The position numbers and the translations under genes are program-made. From Nitrosomonadales bacterium (GTDB lineage: Bacteria; Pseudomonadota; Gammaproteobacteria; Burkholderiales; Nitrosomonadaceae): DNA of 8,119 nt. Below, piece by piece: positions 6,957-8,119 of this stretch. Positions within the stretch are counted from its first letter, which is position 1, and every line of letters starts with the position of its first letter. Under the pieces are notes generated by a model. That model saw only the letters and a list, made by a program, of their open reading frames with translations. It was not told the DNA's origin and did not search any database. Where the stretch lies: positions 1 to 8,119 of the forward strand of contig SPBV01000077.1 of NCBI GenBank assembly GCA_004525885.1. Direction: 5' to 3'.

Positions 6957-7148
6957 ATGAATAAGCCAATCTTGTCTCCAGAGGCAACCCTTGATAAGAA
7001 TAAGGACCACTTCATCATGTCAGATCGAGGTAAGCCTATTTATAGTGATACATTGTTTTCGCATGGAGACGAAGTCTTTATCCAGCATCATGGCGCACAA
7101 TACCGTTTGCGCCGTACACGCAATGGCAAGTTAATTTTAACTAAATAG
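6957..7148 (+). CDS. hemP: Hemin uptake protein HemP
   Basis: HemP/HmuP is a small protein needed for haem-uptake gene expression in several proteobacteria; in Bradyrhizobium and Burkholderia it helps activate the haem receptor gene. The C-terminal half carries the family signature: Ser30 and Leu33 (YSDTLF), EVFIQHHG (39-46), and YRLRRTRNGKLILTK to the end. The ATG at 6957 gives 63 residues, with AGAG at 6944-6947 about 9 bp upstream. A GTG at 6939 would add 6 residues but has an AGG directly against it, so I prefer the ATG. It is the first gene behind the Fur-like promoter and lies 19 bp before bfd. No haem receptor or transporter gene is in the window. Confidence 0.88.
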   Translation: MNKPILSPEATLDKNKDHFIMSDRGKPIYSDTLFSHGDEVFIQHHGAQYRLRRTRNGKLILTK

Positions 7149-7167
7149 TTGATTTAAAGAGCCCGTC

Positions 7168-7362
7168 ATGTATATTTGTGTCTGTAAAGGTGTAACTGAT
7201 ACCGCAATCCGTGAGGCTGTTTGCCAAGGAGCTGACCGGATGAGAGATTTGAAGGTTCGTCTTGGTGTGAGCGAGCAATGTGGTATATGTGCTATTTACG
7301 CTCAAGAGGTATTGGAGCAAGCATTGATACAGAAAACCGCACCGCGACATCACTTAACTTAA
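7168..7362 (+). CDS. bfd: Bacterioferritin-associated ferredoxin
   Basis: Bfd carries a 2Fe-2S cluster and passes electrons to the haem of bacterioferritin, reducing stored ferric iron so that it can leave. The length (64 residues) equals E. coli Bfd. The cluster cysteines are C4, C6, C38 and C41 in the CxC...CxxC spacing of the BFD-like fold, with CKGVTD after the first pair and LGVSEQCGICA around the second. Tyr2, important at the Bfr interface in Pseudomonas, is kept; the Leu5 of that system is Val here. The ATG at 7168 has AGAG about 7 bp upstream. It sits between hemP and bfr (41 bp before the bfr start), consistent with co-transcription. Confidence 0.95.
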   Translation: MYICVCKGVTDTAIREAVCQGADRMRDLKVRLGVSEQCGICAIYAQEVLEQALIQKTAPRHHLT

Positions 7363-7392
7363 ACCTACTCGTTCATACGAGAGACTCGCCTG

Positions 7393-7398
7393 AGGAGG
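7393..7398 (+). promoter_or_regulatory. Consensus Shine-Dalgarno deciding the bfr start
   Basis: AGGAGG lies 5 bp before the ATG at 7404 and is the strongest ribosome binding site in the window. It rules out longer upstream starts in the same open frame, such as the ATG at 7278, which lies inside bfd. It also implies that bfr is translated more strongly than its operon partners. Confidence 0.9.
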
Positions 7399-7403
7399 CA
7401 GAT

Positions 7404-7868
7404 ATGAAGGGCAACACAGACATTATCCGGTTACTAAACCGTCAGCTACAAGATGAATTAACTGCTACCAACCAGTATTTTTTACATGCACGCATGTATA
7501 AGAACTGGGGATTTAACAGCCTAGGTAAACACGAGTACGATGAATCTATCGAGGAAATGAAACACGCTGATAGCTTGATTGAACGTATTTTGTTTCTGGA
7601 AGGTTTGCCTAACCTGCAAGAACTAGGAAAACTCCTAATTGGTGAAAAAGCAGAGGAATGTGTGGCTTGTGATCTCAAGCTGGAATTAGCCTCACGTAAA
7701 AATCTAATAGGCGCCATTACTGCTTGCGAGGCTGCTAAGGACTATATCTCAAGGGAATTGTTTGAGCATATTTTGGAAGATACCGAAGAACACGTTGACT
7801 GGTTAGAGACTCAGTTGGAAGTAATGCGTAAAGTCGGTACCCAGAACTGGCTTCAAAGTCAGATGTAA
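7404..7868 (+). CDS. bfr: Bacterioferritin, haem-binding, with an altered ferroxidase site
   Basis: Bacterioferritin forms a 24-subunit shell that stores iron, with haem bound between subunit pairs. The 154-residue protein aligns with E. coli Bfr without gaps through most of its length (MKG, NQYFLHARM, KNWG, EMKHAD, ERILFLEGLPNLQ, DWLET, QNWLQSQM). The haem ligand Met52 is present. Of the di-iron ligands E18, E51, H54, E94, E127 and H130, all are kept except position 127, which is Thr (codon 7782-7784) in EDTEEH. Neighbouring E128 could perhaps substitute; this is inference. Cys86 and Cys89 (CVAC) and Cys108 are unlike E. coli. Leu68 and Glu81, which contact Bfd in Pseudomonas BfrB, are kept. 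The start is fixed by AGGAGG at 7393-7398. Confidence 0.96.
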   Translation: MKGNTDIIRLLNRQLQDELTATNQYFLHARMYKNWGFNSLGKHEYDESIEEMKHADSLIERILFLEGLPNLQELGKLLIGEKAEECVACDLKLELASRKNLIGAITACEAAKDYISRELFEHILEDTEEHVDWLETQLEVMRKVGTQNWLQSQM

Positions 7869-7899
7869 ACTTTTCCGTAGCTGCTCTAGCTTGTTTCCT

Positions 7900-7914
7900 C
7901 GCCAGCGGCGTTTT
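7900..7914 (+). terminator. Possible short intrinsic terminator after bfr
   Basis: CGCC (7900-7903) and GGCG (7907-7910) can form a 4-bp all-GC stem with a 3-base loop, followed at once by TTTT. It lies 32 bp after the bfr stop. The stem is short for a terminator, so this is tentative. Confidence 0.35.
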
Positions 7915-7934
7915 AGCCAGCCAGTCCATATCTG

Positions 7935-7965
7935 GGCAAGCCAGCTTTTATTGGCTTACCTTTCT
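7935..7965 (+). terminator. Probable hairpin terminator of hemP-bfd-bfr
   Basis: GGCAAGCCA (7935-7943) pairs with TGGCTTACC (7952-7960) in 8 of 9 positions around an 8-base loop. A short T-rich run (TTTCT) follows. Its position 66 bp after bfr and before a new start codon at 7980 fits the end of the iron operon. The T-run is weak, so termination may be partial, or the hairpin may instead protect the 3' end of the mRNA. Confidence 0.5.
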
Positions 7966-7979
7966 ATGGAATATGGGTT

Positions 7980-8119
7980 ATGAGACATCTGAAGAAAAGT
8001 TACTTAGGTTCTATTTCTCCATTTTCGATTCCAAGTGCAACTCGAGCTGAAGAGTTGCTTTCTTCCTGTCTATATGGTGTTGAAGCCATATCAAATTACT
8101 TACGGCATGATGTCGCCAC
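7980..8119 (+). CDS. Unidentified protein, N-terminal part only, open at right edge
   Basis: From the ATG at 7980 a frame stays open to the edge, giving 46 residues starting MRHLKKSYLGSISPFSIP. A segment follows that reads like an amphipathic helix (ATRAEELLSSCLYGVEAISN, then YLRHDVA). The frame is also open upstream to a TAG near 7914. I do not recognise the family. There is no signal peptide or membrane segment in what can be seen, and the ribosome binding site is weak (GGAA about 8 bp upstream). It lies after the terminator-like hairpin, so it may be a separate unit. It could still be a chance open frame. Confidence 0.45.
   Translation, partial: MRHLKKSYLGSISPFSIPSATRAEELLSSCLYGVEAISNYLRHDVA

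Noticed and set aside
7278..7403. Longer bacterioferritin beginning at the ATG at 7278
   Set aside because: This would overlap bfd out of frame and add 42 residues absent from the family. The AGGAGG at 7393-7398 and the MKG N-terminus at 7404 fix the real start.
7735..7929. 64-residue minus-strand frame opposite the end of bfr
   Set aside because: It is mostly antisense to conserved bfr codons, and the translation has no recognisable domain.

Overview
The window looks like a chromosomal segment from a betaproteobacterium. The protein sequences suggest the Nitrosomonas/Nitrosomonadales side: the aspS, DUF502, nudB and hemP-bfd-bfr proteins all read like that group. The DNA is AT-rich by eye for that lineage. 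This placement rests on remembered family sequences, not on a search. I see no mobile elements, CRISPR arrays, rRNA or tRNA genes.

Left part (1-6698, all minus strand). Read in transcription order from right to left, the genes are arfB (ribosome rescue hydrolase), an FmdB-type zinc-ribbon protein, a DUF502 membrane protein, aspS, nudB, nadA, a YbhP-like endonuclease/exonuclease/phosphatase protein, and clsB. clsB is cut by the left edge. From the zinc-ribbon gene onward the gaps are short (28, 66, 65, 34 and 78 bp), and the last pair overlaps by 4 bp (GTGA), so this can be one long operon. A TATAAT box lies just upstream of the zinc-ribbon gene. The operon mixes tRNA charging, folate (nudB), NAD (nadA) and cardiolipin (clsB) functions. 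The AspRS carries the His30/Gly81 pair typical of non-discriminating enzymes, which predicts a GatCAB transamidation route to Asn-tRNA elsewhere in the genome.

Middle (6699-6956). This is a divergent intergenic region. It holds a good sigma-70 promoter (TTGCAT, 16 bp, TATAAT) facing right. A Fur-box-like site sits immediately downstream of the -10 box, over the expected transcription start.

Right part (6957-8119, plus strand). This is a compact iron cluster: hemP (haem uptake), bfd (2Fe-2S ferredoxin that releases iron from bacterioferritin) and bfr (bacterioferritin), followed by terminator-like hairpins. A start codon at 7980 opens an unidentified frame that runs off the right edge.

The most notable points are these. 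The bacterioferritin lacks the conserved ferroxidase ligand Glu127 (Thr here) while keeping the haem ligand Met52 and the other iron ligands. Iron storage (bfr) sits behind an apparently Fur-repressed haem-uptake promoter. I did not find a clearly new system; most of the window is well-recognised housekeeping genes.
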